Assembly: GCA_009692305.1 (NCBI GenBank)
Contig: SHZK01000013.1
Span: 1-64,000, forward strand
Direction of reading: 5' to 3'
Origin: Gammaproteobacteria bacterium
GTDB lineage: Bacteria > Pseudomonadota > Gammaproteobacteria > Pseudomonadales > Pseudohongiellaceae
DNA: 64,000 nucleotides
Shown here: in pieces, positions 26,309 through 35,776 of the stretch
Layout: each line of letters begins with the position of its first letter
Position numbering within the stretch: the first letter of the stretch is position 1
Made by a program: the position numbers and the translations under genes
Notes under the pieces: generated by a model
What the model was told of the DNA's origin: nothing
What the model saw: the letters and a program-made list of their open reading frames with translations, nothing else
The model's database searches: none

Positions 26309-28048
26309 ATGGAAACCCTCAAACACACGCTTAATACACTGGTTACGGCTAGCCTGGGCGCAATCACCGCGGACGCTAGCGCTAACGCCAACGTGATTAC
26401 CGCCTCCAAACCAGAGTTCGGAGATTACCAGGCGAATGGGGTTATGGCCGCTGCCAAGCAATTGCGAACGAACCCGCGCGCACTGGCGGAGAGAGTCGTG
26501 GCGCATTTGCTGTTGCAGGCGCCAGAAATGTTTGCCAAGGTCGAAGTCGCGGGCCCGGGGTTCATTAACATTCACCTGCAGGACTCACTGCTGACCAAGC
26601 GAGGCGCCGCGCTGCTGCAAGCACCTGAACTGCTGCTCCCCAAAGCCACGCATCCACAAGCCATTGTCGTTGACTATTCTTCACCCAATCTTGCCAAGGA
26701 AATGCACGTCGGGCATTTGCGCGGCACTATCATCGGGGACTGTCTCGCGCGGGTACTGACCAGCAGTGGGCACACTGTGATCAGACAGAACCATGTTGGA
26801 GACTGGGGCACCCAGTTCGGCATGCTGATCAGTTATATGCAGGAAGTTGGCAGCACCCATGGGGAAGTAGCGGCGAAGCTGGCTGATTTGGAAGAGTTCT
26901 ATCGCGCCGCCAAGACCCGCTTCGATGACGACCCAGCTTTCGCGGAACGGGCTCGCAACAGCGTGGTTAAATTGCAAAGCGGTGATCCCGAGATGTTGCA
27001 AGTGTGGGCGCATTTCATAGACGAGTCGCTGCGTCATTGTGAGGCAGTGTACCGCAAGCTTAAAATCACATTACGACGGGAGGACCTTAAGCCAGAAAGC
27101 TTTTATAACAATGTGTTGGAGAGCATTGTTAAACTATTGAATGAACGGGGAATGCTGTCGATTTCAGACGGTGCGCGCTGTGTTTTCCTGCCCCAATTCA
27201 TCGGCAAGGAAGGCGAACCGCTGCCTGTGATTATTCAAAAATCAGATGGCGCCTATCTCTACGCCACCACCGACCTTGCGGCGGCTCAATATCGCGCCCA
27301 TAGCCTCCATGCTGAACGCTCACTGTACGTAGTCGACGCCAGACAGTCCCTGCATTTCCAGCAGGTTTTTGCCGTTGCCCGCGCAGCCGGTCTAGTCACC
27401 GACGCAATCTCACTGGAGCATATTGCCTATGGCACGATGATGGGAGCTGACGGTAAACCCTTCAAAACCCGTTCTGGCGATACCATCAAGCTCGTGGAGT
27501 TGCTGGAAGAGGCCGTACGCCGCGCCTATGCTCTGGTATCAGAAAAGAATCCGCAGCTAAGCGAGCAGGAGAAACAGGAAATTGCCGACGTCGTTGGCAT
27601 CGCGGCGGTCAAGTATGCCGATTTGTCCAAGAATCGTACCAGTGACTATATATTTGACTGGAGCTCCATGCTGTCTTTCGAAGGCAACACAGCGCCCTAT
27701 TTACTATATGCCTACGCTAGAATTAAAAGTATTGTCCGAAAACAGGAGCTTAACGAAGCAACCGGCACCATAACCGCGGTTGATTCGCCAACAGAGAGGG
27801 CACTGTTGCTGAAGGCTCTGCAATTTGCAGAGAGTGTAGAGGCAGTTGCCAGCGACTGCTTTCCGAATGCGCTATGCCTCTATTTATACGAGCTATCCGG
27901 CAGCTTTATGCGATTTTACGAAGCCTGCCCGATCCTGAAGGCAGAGCCCTCGGTGCGGTCAAGCCGGCTGGCGCTGGCGCAACTTACTGCCATTACCCTG
28001 CAACAAGGGCTGGATTTACTCGGTATCCAAACCCTTGAGCAGATGTAA
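26309..28048 (+). CDS. argS: Arginyl-tRNA synthetase
   Basis: Charges tRNA-Arg. The 579-residue class I enzyme has the Add1 domain at the N-terminus, the HIGH-type motif in EMHVGHLRGTIIGD, the stretch GTMMGADGKPFKTRSGDTIKL in place of a classic KMSKS loop, as many ArgRS have, and the C-terminal helical anticodon-binding domain. I use ATG 26309; a GTG sits directly before it. It is divergent from rluC with about 137 bases between them and convergent with htpG only 18 bases away. Confidence 0.97.
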   Translation: METLKHTLNTLVTASLGAITADASANANVITASKPEFGDYQANGVMAAAKQLRTNPRALAERVVAHLLLQAPEMFAKVEVAGPGFINIHLQDSLLTKRGAALLQAPELLLPKATHPQAIVVDYSSPNLAKEMHVGHLRGTIIGDCLARVLTSSGHTVIRQNHVGDWGTQFGMLISYMQEVGSTHGEVAAKLADLEEFYRAAKTRFDDDPAFAERARNSVVKLQSGDPEMLQVWAHFIDESLRHCEAVYRKLKITLRREDLKPESFYNNVLESIVKLLNERGMLSISDGARCVFLPQFIGKEGEPLPVIIQKSDGAYLYATTDLAAAQYRAHSLHAERSLYVVDARQSLHFQQVFAVARAAGLVTDAISLEHIAYGTMMGADGKPFKTRSGDTIKLVELLEEAVRRAYALVSEKNPQLSEQEKQEIADVVGIAAVKYADLSKNRTSDYIFDWSSMLSFEGNTAPYLLYAYARIKSIVRKQELNEATGTITAVDSPTERALLLKALQFAESVEAVASDCFPNALCLYLYELSGSFMRFYEACPILKAEPSVRSSRLALAQLTAITLQQGLDLLGIQTLEQM

Positions 28049-28066
28049 GCTGGCCAATGCTGCTGG

Positions 28067-29998
28067 TTAATTTACCAACGCCATCAGCAATTTATTTAAG
28101 CGCCTAGAGAAGTCACCTGGATTGTCCAACTGCGCGCCTTCTGCCAATCCGGCTTGCCCGAACAGGATAGTCACAATATCGGCAAAACGCTCTGCATCGA
28201 CTTCTTTGTCGAGTTTCGCAAGCAGTGGGTGAGCAGGATTAATTTCAAATATGGGCTTGGGTTCAGGCATAGTCTGCCCTGATGCCGCCATGATCTTGCG
28301 CATTTGCGCGCCCATGTCATCTTCGCCAACCGCGAGACAGGCCGGAGAATCTGTCAGTCGATGACTGATGCGAACCTCTTTCACCCGATCGCCCAGTTGC
28401 TCCTTGATACGAGTCACCAGGTCTTGGAATTCTTTTTCAGTCTTTTCCAATTCTTCTTTCTCGGCAGCATCTTCGAGCTTGCCAAGATCCAATTCGCCGC
28501 GCGCAATGTCCTGGAAGCGTTTGCCATCAAACTCTTGCAAGTGGCTCATCAACCATTCGTCAATGCGATCCACCATCAGGATCACTTCAATGCCTTTTTT
28601 GCGGAAGATTTCCAAGTGTGGGCTGTTACGGGCAGTGTTCAAATTATCAGCCACAAGGTAATAAATTTTCTCCTGGCATTCCTTCATGCGACTCACATAA
28701 TCATCCAGTCCTTGATCCTGCTTGCTCGCGGCTGATTCAGTAGTGGTGAACTGATACAGCTTGGCGATTCGCTCCCGGTTACTGAAGTCTTCTGCAGGAC
28801 CTTCTTTGAGGGTCTGACCGAAGTGCTGCCAGAATTTCGCATACTTCTCCTGATCCTTTTTACGCAACTTATCCAGCATATCGAGAGCTCGTTTCGTTAA
28901 GGCACTGCGCATGGATTCGACGACTGGATCTTTTTGCAAAATCTCCCTGGAGACGTTTAAAGAAATGTCATTGGAATCGACCACGCCTTTCATGAAGCGC
29001 AAGTAGAGCGGCAGAAATTGTTCGGCGTCGTCCATTATAAACACACGCTGCACGTAAAGTTTCAAACCACGAGCAGCATCTCTATTCCAAAGGTCATATG
29101 GCGCACGAGCAGGAATATACAGCAGGCTCGTATATTCTAGCTTGCCTTCAACCCGATTATGGCTCCATTCAAGCGGGTCTTCGAAATCATGACTAACGTG
29201 CTTGTAAAATTCCTTATACTCTTCATCTGAAACATCGCTTCGACTGCGCGTCCACAGTGCCTTTGCAGCATTCACAGCTTCATAGATTCTCTCTTTTTTC
29301 TTCTTGGCTTTGTCTTTGTCGTCATCTGCGGATAAATCCTTGCACTCCATCATTACCGGTATCGCAATGTGATCTGCGTATTTTTTTACGATGCTCCGAA
29401 TTCGATAACTTTCAGCGTATTCTTTTTCTTCTTTCTTCAAATGCAAAGTGACCACAGTACCCCGCTCAGCTTTGTGAGCAGGCTCGATTGAGTAATCAGC
29501 CTCCCCGCGCGATTTCCAGAGTGTTGCGCTGTCAGCTGCAGTTCCAGCCTTGCGCGTTAGGACTTCCACTTCATCAGCGACGATGAATGCCGAATAGAAC
29601 CCCACGCCAAACTGACCTATCAGCTGCGAATCTTTTCTTTGATCTCCGGTGAGCGATTCCAAAAACTGTGCGGTTCCTGATTTTGCAATCGTTCCGAGAT
29701 TGGTAATCACCTCTTCTTTAGTCATGCCGATACCGTTGTCGGAGATGATTATGGTTTTTTTCTTGGCATCAAAATCTATTTGCACTTTTAGTTCCGAGTC
29801 CTGTTCGAGCAGTTCTGGTTTCGACAGTGCTTCGAATCTAAGTTTATCTGCGGCATCAGAGGCGTTTGATATGAGCTCTCTCAGAAAGATCTCTTTGTTG
29901 CTGTAGAGTGAATGGATCATCAGATGCAGCAATTGCTTTGCCTCTGTTTCAAATCCCCTGGTCTCTACCTTCGTGTTTGTATTTGTCTCTGAAGACAT
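28067..29998 (-). CDS. htpG: Chaperone HtpG (Hsp90)
   Basis: ATP-dependent cytosolic chaperone. The 643-residue protein has the GHKL ATPase domain with [18 protein letters not shown] [26 protein letters not shown] and [11 protein letters not shown], then the middle domain with the catalytic Arg in LNVSREILQ, and the C-terminal dimerisation region. Start ATG 29998 has GGAG eight bases upstream; the GTG one codon earlier is also possible. No sigma-32 promoter could be assigned with confidence in the short gap to the TPR gene terminator. Confidence 0.97.
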   Translation of the reverse strand: MSSETNTNTKVETRGFETEAKQLLHLMIHSLYSNKEIFLRELISNASDAADKLRFEALSKPELLEQDSELKVQIDFDAKKKTIIISDNGIGMTKEEVITNLGTIAKSGTAQFLESLTGDQRKDSQLIGQFGVGFYSAFIVADEVEVLTRKAGTAADSATLWKSRGEADYSIEPAHKAERGTVVTLHLKKEEKEYAESYRIRSIVKKYADHIAIPVMMECKDLSADDDKDKAKKKKERIYEAVNAAKALWTRSRSDVSDEEYKEFYKHVSHDFEDPLEWSHNRVEGKLEYTSLLYIPARAPYDLWNRDAARGLKLYVQRVFIMDDAEQFLPLYLRFMKGVVDSNDISLNVSREILQKDPVVESMRSALTKRALDMLDKLRKKDQEKYAKFWQHFGQTLKEGPAEDFSNRERIAKLYQFTTTESAASKQDQGLDDYVSRMKECQEKIYYLVADNLNTARNSPHLEIFRKKGIEVILMVDRIDEWLMSHLQEFDGKRFQDIARGELDLGKLEDAAEKEELEKTEKEFQDLVTRIKEQLGDRVKEVRISHRLTDSPACLAVGEDDMGAQMRKIMAASGQTMPEPKPIFEINPAHPLLAKLDKEVDAERFADIVTILFGQAGLAEGAQLDNPGDFSRRLNKLLMALVN

Positions 29999-30027
29999 CA
30001 CGGCTACTCCGTCAATTTACACATTAT

Positions 30028-30066
30028 GAAAAACAAAAAACCCAGCCACATTACTGTGACTGGGTT
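30028..30066 (-). terminator. Intrinsic terminator of the TonB2 operon
   Basis: AACCCAGCCACA and TGTGACTGGGTT (30039-30066) form a 12-bp stem with one G-T pair and a four-base loop; on the minus strand it is followed by a T-rich run (complement of 30028-30040). It stands after the TPR gene, before htpG. Confidence 0.9.
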
Positions 30067-30128
30067 AATTGGGGTCTAACTGGGGTATTTCAAGGGTTTA
30101 GAAGCGACCCTTTACCGGATCAGGCGAA

Positions 30129-31487
30129 TTACTGAATCGGAGGGTACGTCCGGTAATATTCTTTCGCTGCTTCGCGGCGTTCAGCCAAAATATTGAAACG
30201 AGTCTTGCTGTCGTTGACAAATTTCAGATAATTATCTGCCGATTGACGATCGTTAGTGTCACCAGCATCGGCTGCCACGGTAGCGGCGGCAGCGGCTTCT
30301 TCGAACCGATCAAGTTCTATCAAGGCTCTGGCAAGGAACAGATTTGTGTCAGCAACATCGGACAAACTGCCCTTGTTCAGCGCAGCCTGAAATGCCTCCA
30401 CTGCCGCTTCATAGTCCTTCAGGACGTAGTAAATATACCCAAGAGTGTCGTACCCGTCTCCCGTATCATCCAATTCCGCAGCCCTGAGCCCTGGTTCCAG
30501 CGCTCGTTGGAAGTCATTGGCGATCAGGTACATCTGTGTCAACACGGTAAAGTTGTTGGCATTATCCTCAACAAAATCACCGGCGAAACCAGCTTGAATA
30601 ATCCTGCTGCCGCTTAATGGAACGTCAGCCCCTGCCAGGGATTGGCCAAGATTCAGAAAAGGTGTTTCATCGTCGAAGTAGCCCTTCAGAAAGACCAGAT
30701 TCATTGCCTGTAAGCGCCGTGGCTCATTATCCTGGCTGGCATAGATGGCGTAGAGGTTGGTCCAGTCTGTTGGATTGTCAAACAACATAACCATGGTCTT
30801 GGTTATCTCGAGCGCATTGTCATAATCTTCCAGGGTGAAGTAGAGACCATTCAGGAACGCGTAGTCATCTCTACCCAGTTCGCCACCCCCGTCTTTGACC
30901 AGTTCCATATAGGCAATCCAATGGGGTAAGGCCTCAGTGAATTGTTCAATTTGATAATGTGCGTATGCCAGACCGCGGTAAACGATGTCATCTTCGTCCA
31001 GCGACAGATCACGCCACTGCTGGTAAAAGTCGATTGATGCCTGCCAATTTTCCTCGGCCGCTTCGAGTTGACCAAGCGAGCGCAGTGTCCGCAGCCGCAC
31101 ATCTTCACGCAGATCTTCTATCGTGAGTAATTGTCGAAATATGCGAATTGCTTCCGGATAGTTTTCCAGTGTCAAATAATAATTCGTATAGAAATTCAGA
31201 ATGGTTTGTTGCTCAAAGCTGTTCATGCGGTCGTAGCGATTCTCGTAAAGCTCGTCCAATGCCTGCTTTGCAGCTTCAAGATCCGGCGTATCGGTCGGAT
31301 CTTCTGGCGTCATCAATTCCTGAATTTCGCTGACGGCGCGCATTACCGGCTCGCTCAGCGTTCCGGCCGAACGTGCCTCCGGCGCTGCGCGCTGCTCTTC
31401 ACCGGCCAGCAATACCTGGTTTTGCCACAGCGGTGCTATTAATAGTGCTATCAAAAAGCCAAGTTTCAGCTTGTTACGGGTTTTCAT
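30129..31487 (-). CDS. Periplasmic TPR protein of the TonB2 operon
   Basis: A 452-residue protein with a signal peptide (hydrophobic LGFLIALLIAPLW, likely cut after LLAG or close by) and at least seven tetratricopeptide-type helical pairs, e.g. about 100-170 and 340-400 (DTLGYIYYVLKDYEAAVEAFQ). It probably serves as a periplasmic scaffold for the adjacent TonB system; TPR proteins in this place are common in marine gammaproteobacteria and were described in some as needed for TonB2-dependent uptake. The start ATG 31487 shares one base with the tonB stop (TGATG). The precise function is not known. Confidence 0.85.
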   Translation of the reverse strand: MKTRNKLKLGFLIALLIAPLWQNQVLLAGEEQRAAPEARSAGTLSEPVMRAVSEIQELMTPEDPTDTPDLEAAKQALDELYENRYDRMNSFEQQTILNFYTNYYLTLENYPEAIRIFRQLLTIEDLREDVRLRTLRSLGQLEAAEENWQASIDFYQQWRDLSLDEDDIVYRGLAYAHYQIEQFTEALPHWIAYMELVKDGGGELGRDDYAFLNGLYFTLEDYDNALEITKTMVMLFDNPTDWTNLYAIYASQDNEPRRLQAMNLVFLKGYFDDETPFLNLGQSLAGADVPLSGSRIIQAGFAGDFVEDNANNFTVLTQMYLIANDFQRALEPGLRAAELDDTGDGYDTLGYIYYVLKDYEAAVEAFQAALNKGSLSDVADTNLFLARALIELDRFEEAAAAATVAADAGDTNDRQSADNYLKFVNDSKTRFNILAERREAAKEYYRTYPPIQ

Positions 31488-32107
31488 CACTGATCGTCCT
31501 CAAGCTGGTAACGGAACAAATATTGAACTCCAGGAACGGCTATGCCTTCCCCGTTTCTGACTCGAGGCTGGAATTTGAACCGGGCCGCGGCGCGTTCTGA
31601 TGAACTGTCAAATATCTCGGGTGGTTCAGCATCCACCACAACTATCGTCTCTTCAGCCACGTTGCCGAGCCCATCCACCGTGAAACTAACCAGGCACCAG
31701 CCTTCGATGCCACGCTGGGCAGCCCGAGTTGGGTACTGGGGCGCAATCGCCACCAACGGCAGGTAATCGCCATCTGTGGCGGAAATTGAGGCACTACTCA
31801 AGTCAAGTCCGCTGGTTTCGATTTCAACGGATGCGCGCACAATATTCAATGCAGGACCGTCAGAAATACTAATCTGTTTATCGGGGGCTTGCTGCTCAAC
31901 ATCGACTTGTTCAATCGGTTCCGGCTTGTCGATCTCTTCAATTACCTCCAGTGCAATATCAGGCATTGTTGCATCAACAATCTTCACGATGTTGACCCGC
32001 TCTTCGATGCTGGCACCAGTTGCGATCAAAGCCTGCATGCCGTAGAACAGACCGAACGTAATACCGACGGCCATAACCATTGATACTGCCCATCTGACAA
32101 TTACCAT
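31487..32107 (-). CDS. tonB2: TonB2-type energy transducer
   Basis: Links the inner-membrane proton motor to outer-membrane TonB-dependent transporters. The 206-residue protein has one N-terminal membrane anchor (WAVSMVMAVGITFGLFYGM), a short Pro/Glu-rich linker (about 60-85, with DKPEPIEQVDVEQQAP) and the C-terminal TonB domain with YPTRAAQRGIEGWCLVSF and FKFQPRVRNGEG. The short length and linker are those of TonB2 rather than of E. coli TonB1. Immediately preceded by exbD (three bases) and followed by the TPR gene. Confidence 0.92.
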   Translation of the reverse strand: MVIVRWAVSMVMAVGITFGLFYGMQALIATGASIEERVNIVKIVDATMPDIALEVIEEIDKPEPIEQVDVEQQAPDKQISISDGPALNIVRASVEIETSGLDLSSASISATDGDYLPLVAIAPQYPTRAAQRGIEGWCLVSFTVDGLGNVAEETIVVVDAEPPEIFDSSSERAAARFKFQPRVRNGEGIAVPGVQYLFRYQLEDDQ

Positions 32108-32110
32108 CGC

Positions 32111-32518
32111 CTATTCCCTCGCTGCAATTGATACGGCTTCAATATTTGCTTCGCGAACCGCTGCAAGAATCTGCATTACGCTCTCATTATTCGCTTCTGC
32201 ATCCGCCTGGATGATAACGGATGAATTCGGCGCATCCGCCAGACGTAATTCAAAGCGGGAACGGATAGAGCGTGGATCGATTATTTCGCCATCGATCCAG
32301 ATATCTCCCGCTGGGCCAACGGCGATCAAAATAAGATCACCTTGCTGGCTTTCCGCAGTTGATGCTTCTGGTCTCACCACATCGATTCCTGCCTCGGTGA
32401 CGAACACCGATGTCACGATAAAAAAGATGAGCAGGATGAAGATGACGTCGAGCATCGGAGTGAGGTCGATCTCACCCGCTTCTCCGCCCTCTTTCTTTTT
32501 CATTAAACCTGATTTCAT
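32111..32518 (-). CDS. exbD2: ExbD2 proton-channel subunit
   Basis: Part of the ExbB-ExbD motor that uses the proton gradient to energise TonB. The 135-residue protein has a short cytoplasmic N-terminus, one transmembrane helix with the essential Asp24 in LTPMLDVIFILLIFFIV, and a periplasmic domain. ExbD/TolR family membership is clear; the ExbD2 subtype is inferred from the operon. Confidence 0.94.
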   Translation of the reverse strand: MKSGLMKKKEGGEAGEIDLTPMLDVIFILLIFFIVTSVFVTEAGIDVVRPEASTAESQQGDLILIAVGPAGDIWIDGEIIDPRSIRSRFELRLADAPNSSVIIQADAEANNESVMQILAAVREANIEAVSIAARE

Positions 32519-32560
32519 TATTATTCTTCCTTTAAACTGTCGCGTTCAATGAACCGCAAT

Positions 32561-32599
32561 TATTCCTAGTGACTATTCCTAGTGACTATTCCTAGTGAC
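32561..32599. repeat. 13-bp tandem repeat, three copies, at the exbB2 stop
   Basis: TATTCCTAGTGAC occurs three times head to tail (32561, 32574, 32587). The copy nearest exbB2 contains its last codons and stop (Ser-His-TAG on the minus strand); the other two repeat that end in the gap before exbD. Each copy carries AGGA on the minus strand. Confidence 0.97.
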
Positions 32600-33122
32600 T
32601 CAAGGGCATATGGTCTTCGAGTAATTCCAGGTCACGGTCTACTTTCGCCTTTACATAATTGTAGGCGAAAATGCCGACAATCGCGCCCACCATGCCTGCC
32701 ATGGTCGGAATCGTTGCCTTGGAAACACCACCTGCCATTGACTTCGCGTCGCCACCGCCGGTTAATGCCAACATGAAAAATACTTCGATCATACCGGTAA
32801 CAGTGCCAAGCAGACCTAGCAAAGGGCATACGGTGACAAGAACTTCAATCATGGGCAGAGTATTGCGCACATCCAGTGAAATCTTTGAAATCATCATGGT
32901 GCGAATCTGGTGCGCACTCCAGGATTTGGTATCGGAGCGTGCGTTCCAGGCAGCCAATGTCGCTTTCACATTGGCCTTGTGGGTGGAATTCAGATACCAG
33001 AGACGCTCGACTACCAACGAAAATTTAACCAGCAACAGCCAGGCAATTACCCAGAGCACTGACCCGCCTTTTTCCATAAAGACGGAGACAGTGTTCAATG
33101 TATCCAGAAATGTAAAGTACAT
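32592..33122 (-). CDS. exbB2: ExbB2 proton-channel subunit (MotA/TolQ/ExbB family)
   Basis: Pentameric inner-membrane subunit of the TonB2 motor. The 176-residue protein has three membrane segments; the conserved block LVTVCPLLGLLGTVTGMIEVF and the following AMVGAIVGIFAYNYV are those of ExbB/TolQ. It is shorter than E. coli ExbB (244), as ExbB2 proteins are. The start ATG 33122 follows AGGGAG. It lies 24 bases after the TtpC-like gene. Confidence 0.94.
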   Translation of the reverse strand: MYFTFLDTLNTVSVFMEKGGSVLWVIAWLLLVKFSLVVERLWYLNSTHKANVKATLAAWNARSDTKSWSAHQIRTMMISKISLDVRNTLPMIEVLVTVCPLLGLLGTVTGMIEVFFMLALTGGGDAKSMAGGVSKATIPTMAGMVGAIVGIFAYNYVKAKVDRDLELLEDHMPLSH

Positions 33123-33146
33123 ACGTTTACTCCCTCTATTTCCGGA

Positions 33147-34532
33147 TTAACGAGATGCGATTCGTTCTGCCTTCTGTGCGATCATACCGGTAGCCTGCTC
33201 TTCGAGAATATGGACAATACTGTCAGCACGCCCCTTCACTATCGTATGCATGAAGATTGTCGGAATCGCTACGACGAGACCTTCAACGGTAGTCATCAAG
33301 GCTACGGAAATACCACCTGCCATGATAGTCGGGTCACCAGCACCGTATACAGTTATTTGCTGGAACACAGTAATCATACCAGTCACTGTGCCTAACAAGC
33401 CGCCGAGAGGTGCGATGGTTGCAACCATCTTGATGACGGTCAGCAAACTTTCCAGTGCCGGAGTTTCCTGCAGAATAGCTTCGCCCAGTTTCAACTCCAG
33501 AGTTTCGGTATCTGCAGAAGGGTTTGCTTCCGCTACCAGCAATACCCGACCCAGCGGATTATTCTTGTTAGGTTTGTCGCTCTTAAGTTGATTGCGCACT
33601 TTAGCGGCAACCAGCTCTAGAGCAATCAGTCGGAAGAAGCCCAGCAAGATACCGACAATACCAACGCCAACGATGATGAAGCCGATCGGGCCCGAATTGT
33701 TGCGAACCTGCTCTTCGGCTGTCGGGAAGTTAATAAGGTTGGCCAATACCTGACCGCCCACGCCGCCAGTCGGATCGATCCACGCTTTGGTAAATCCGGA
33801 GGACGCACTTTCCAGTGCACGGGCAGCTCCCATTACCCCAGAGGACGGCTGCTTGGGCAATACTTGCAGATGGCCGATATCGCCGTTGTAGCTGAGGTAT
33901 TCGCCATCAGAAACTGCGTTAAATAAGCCTATGCGTGTGATGCTTCGATTGACTAAATCGCCGTTCGGCAGAGCCACGTCGCCGTTGTATTTGGAGACGG
34001 TGGCAGATTCAGTCATTTCCTGCTGCATGAAGTACCAGAATCGCTCAATTTCCGGAATCGCCAACTGATCGGTGGTGCTGCCGGCTTTCTCGATAAAACT
34101 TTCGATAAATTCGACGCGGCCAGGATACTGGGCACTAATGATGGAATTCTGGAAATTGCTCATGAAGTCACCTGCCACACCTTGCAGGGTTCCGAACAAT
34201 TCATTCAGGTCACCACGTCGATCGCGCAGGATCGCAGTCTTGTCGCGAATGATAATTTCATTGGCTTCAAAGTTATCACTGAGTTGGGTGCCAAGACTTT
34301 CTTCCGTTGCAACCCGCTGTAAAGTGGTATCGAGGATCTCTTGCTGGCGATTCACATTTTGTTCAAATTCCTGAATGCGCTGGCGATACTCCTCGGATTC
34401 AGACACGCGATCCTGCTCGACCAAATCCAGCAGATTCGCTAAGGAAGCTACACCTTGCGCATACACCTGGGATGCTGTTGCAAACAGGAATGTAGTCGCA
34501 ACTATTTTCGCAATTTTAGTTATATTTTTCAC
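33147..34532 (-). CDS. ttpC: TtpC-like MotA/TolQ/ExbB protein with periplasmic coiled coil
   Basis: A 461-residue ExbB-family protein with an extra periplasmic part. A signal peptide (TTFLFATASQVYAQG) is followed by a coiled-coil region (about 30-140) and a further soluble domain; the first membrane helix is near 280-305 (IIVGVGIVGILLGFF) and the ExbB core is C-terminal (MVATIAPLGGLLGTVTGMITVF). TtpC is required for TonB2 function in Vibrio. The start is GTG 34532, overlapping the DUF3450 stop by four bases. Family and operon position agree. Confidence 0.9.
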   Translation of the reverse strand: MKNITKIAKIVATTFLFATASQVYAQGVASLANLLDLVEQDRVSESEEYRQRIQEFEQNVNRQQEILDTTLQRVATEESLGTQLSDNFEANEIIIRDKTAILRDRRGDLNELFGTLQGVAGDFMSNFQNSIISAQYPGRVEFIESFIEKAGSTTDQLAIPEIERFWYFMQQEMTESATVSKYNGDVALPNGDLVNRSITRIGLFNAVSDGEYLSYNGDIGHLQVLPKQPSSGVMGAARALESASSGFTKAWIDPTGGVGGQVLANLINFPTAEEQVRNNSGPIGFIIVGVGIVGILLGFFRLIALELVAAKVRNQLKSDKPNKNNPLGRVLLVAEANPSADTETLELKLGEAILQETPALESLLTVIKMVATIAPLGGLLGTVTGMITVFQQITVYGAGDPTIMAGGISVALMTTVEGLVVAIPTIFMHTIVKGRADSIVHILEEQATGMIAQKAERIASR

Positions 34533-35332
34533 TGAGCAATCTCCGGAACGTGTACAGGCAGTTCAATAATTTTTGGTGCATCCAATTGGGCAGCCACTCG
34601 GATAGCTGTTTGAACGACGGTGCGATACTCACCGGCTGCCAATTCAACCCAAGTGCGGGCATCTCGGTCCCAAGCGCCAGTCAGTTGACGATCCGTAGTC
34701 TGATATACAAGTGCGACGCGACCGATACGAACTATGTTGACGTCACGCGCGACGCCACCGATTTCGATAGATGTAGGATAGGTTTCAATGGTGCGGCCGT
34801 AAGAGTTTTCGGTTTGATACAGCACCAGCACTTGACGGAATCGCTCAGCGATAGACACCGCTGGATTGGTGATTGCGTCACGGGCAAAAGCTACCCGGGC
34901 TCGGCGCTCATCCAGATGGAAGGGATAGTCAAGTTCGATAAATTGCTCGGCGCTGTCCAGCATCTTTTGGGTGAGCATCGGGATTTCCCGGGTGACAACT
35001 TCAACGTTGGCAATAGACTCATCGAGTTGCGTGATGTTCGTTTCTTGGCGAGCAATACGCTGACGCCATTCGGCATTTAATACCAACAGCGCTTCCAGGG
35101 TGTCATTTTCCCTTTTGAACTCTTCAAATCCTGAGCTGGCGGAATTCGCGAGGCGGTTGATTTCCTCCTGCGTTGCGGCTGCGGCAGTGTTCTTTGCTGC
35201 AATCGCATCCATGGCCCGGTCAAGGACGCTGCTATCTACGAGTAATTCTGCAGACTGCGCCACACTCATGATGCTGGACATGAGTAAAGCGAGAGCAGTC
35301 ATACTCATATTTATTATTCGACGGTTTTTCAT
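34529..35332 (-). CDS. DUF3450 periplasmic coiled-coil protein
   Basis: A 267-residue exported protein with a signal peptide (MTALALLMSSIMSVAQSAE) and a long coiled coil (about 35-130), of the DUF3450 family that consistently heads TtpC-ExbB2-ExbD2-TonB2 operons. It probably contacts the coiled-coil part of TtpC in the periplasm; this is inferred from co-occurrence. The start ATG 35332 is the first gene of the operon, so its promoter should lie in the 35333-35776 gap. No Fur-box-like sequence was recognised there. Confidence 0.88.
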   Translation of the reverse strand: MKNRRIINMSMTALALLMSSIMSVAQSAELLVDSSVLDRAMDAIAAKNTAAAATQEEINRLANSASSGFEEFKRENDTLEALLVLNAEWRQRIARQETNITQLDESIANVEVVTREIPMLTQKMLDSAEQFIELDYPFHLDERRARVAFARDAITNPAVSIAERFRQVLVLYQTENSYGRTIETYPTSIEIGGVARDVNIVRIGRVALVYQTTDRQLTGAWDRDARTWVELAAGEYRTVVQTAIRVAAQLDAPKIIELPVHVPEIAQ

Positions 35333-35776
35333 GTGCCATCCTATTTTATGTTAAATAATCAAATCCAAGTTAACGGCGTGAACAAATGACTACCTGTTAA
35401 TTGGACACTACTAAACTACTATCCAGAATTCCCTTCCCGCAATCTCGATATACCTGAACTCGTCCTTTCGAAAAGCTCGCAACTGCCCGGGTACTTCCTG
35501 ATTATTCCCTAATCGCTTGAAAACAACAATTTCCATCAGATATACAAAGCAATAGTTACCAATCTACTCAAATCAAAATAAATTGAGATGCTTGGTAACC
35601 CTGCGCTTAATGCAACTTTTCAACCTGGAATTGACAGCTTACTAGTCCTTAAAATTCAGCGCGTTAATCCAAATTCGGAGCAAGACTATCACATACCATC
35701 TGCAGTTTAGAACCTTTTGATGCACAAAAATTCTACCAGCAAATCACTTGAAAAAAAGTGTAAATTGTTCCCTGTT
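35333..35776. other. Gap between TonB2 operon and sucD
   Basis: About 444 AT-rich bases without a credible gene. It must hold the promoter of the TonB2 operon and the end of the sdh-suc transcript. Only a small stem (CACTT/AAGTG, about 35747-35762) is seen near the sucD end; it does not look like a good terminator. No Fur box or riboswitch recognised. Confidence 0.4.
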
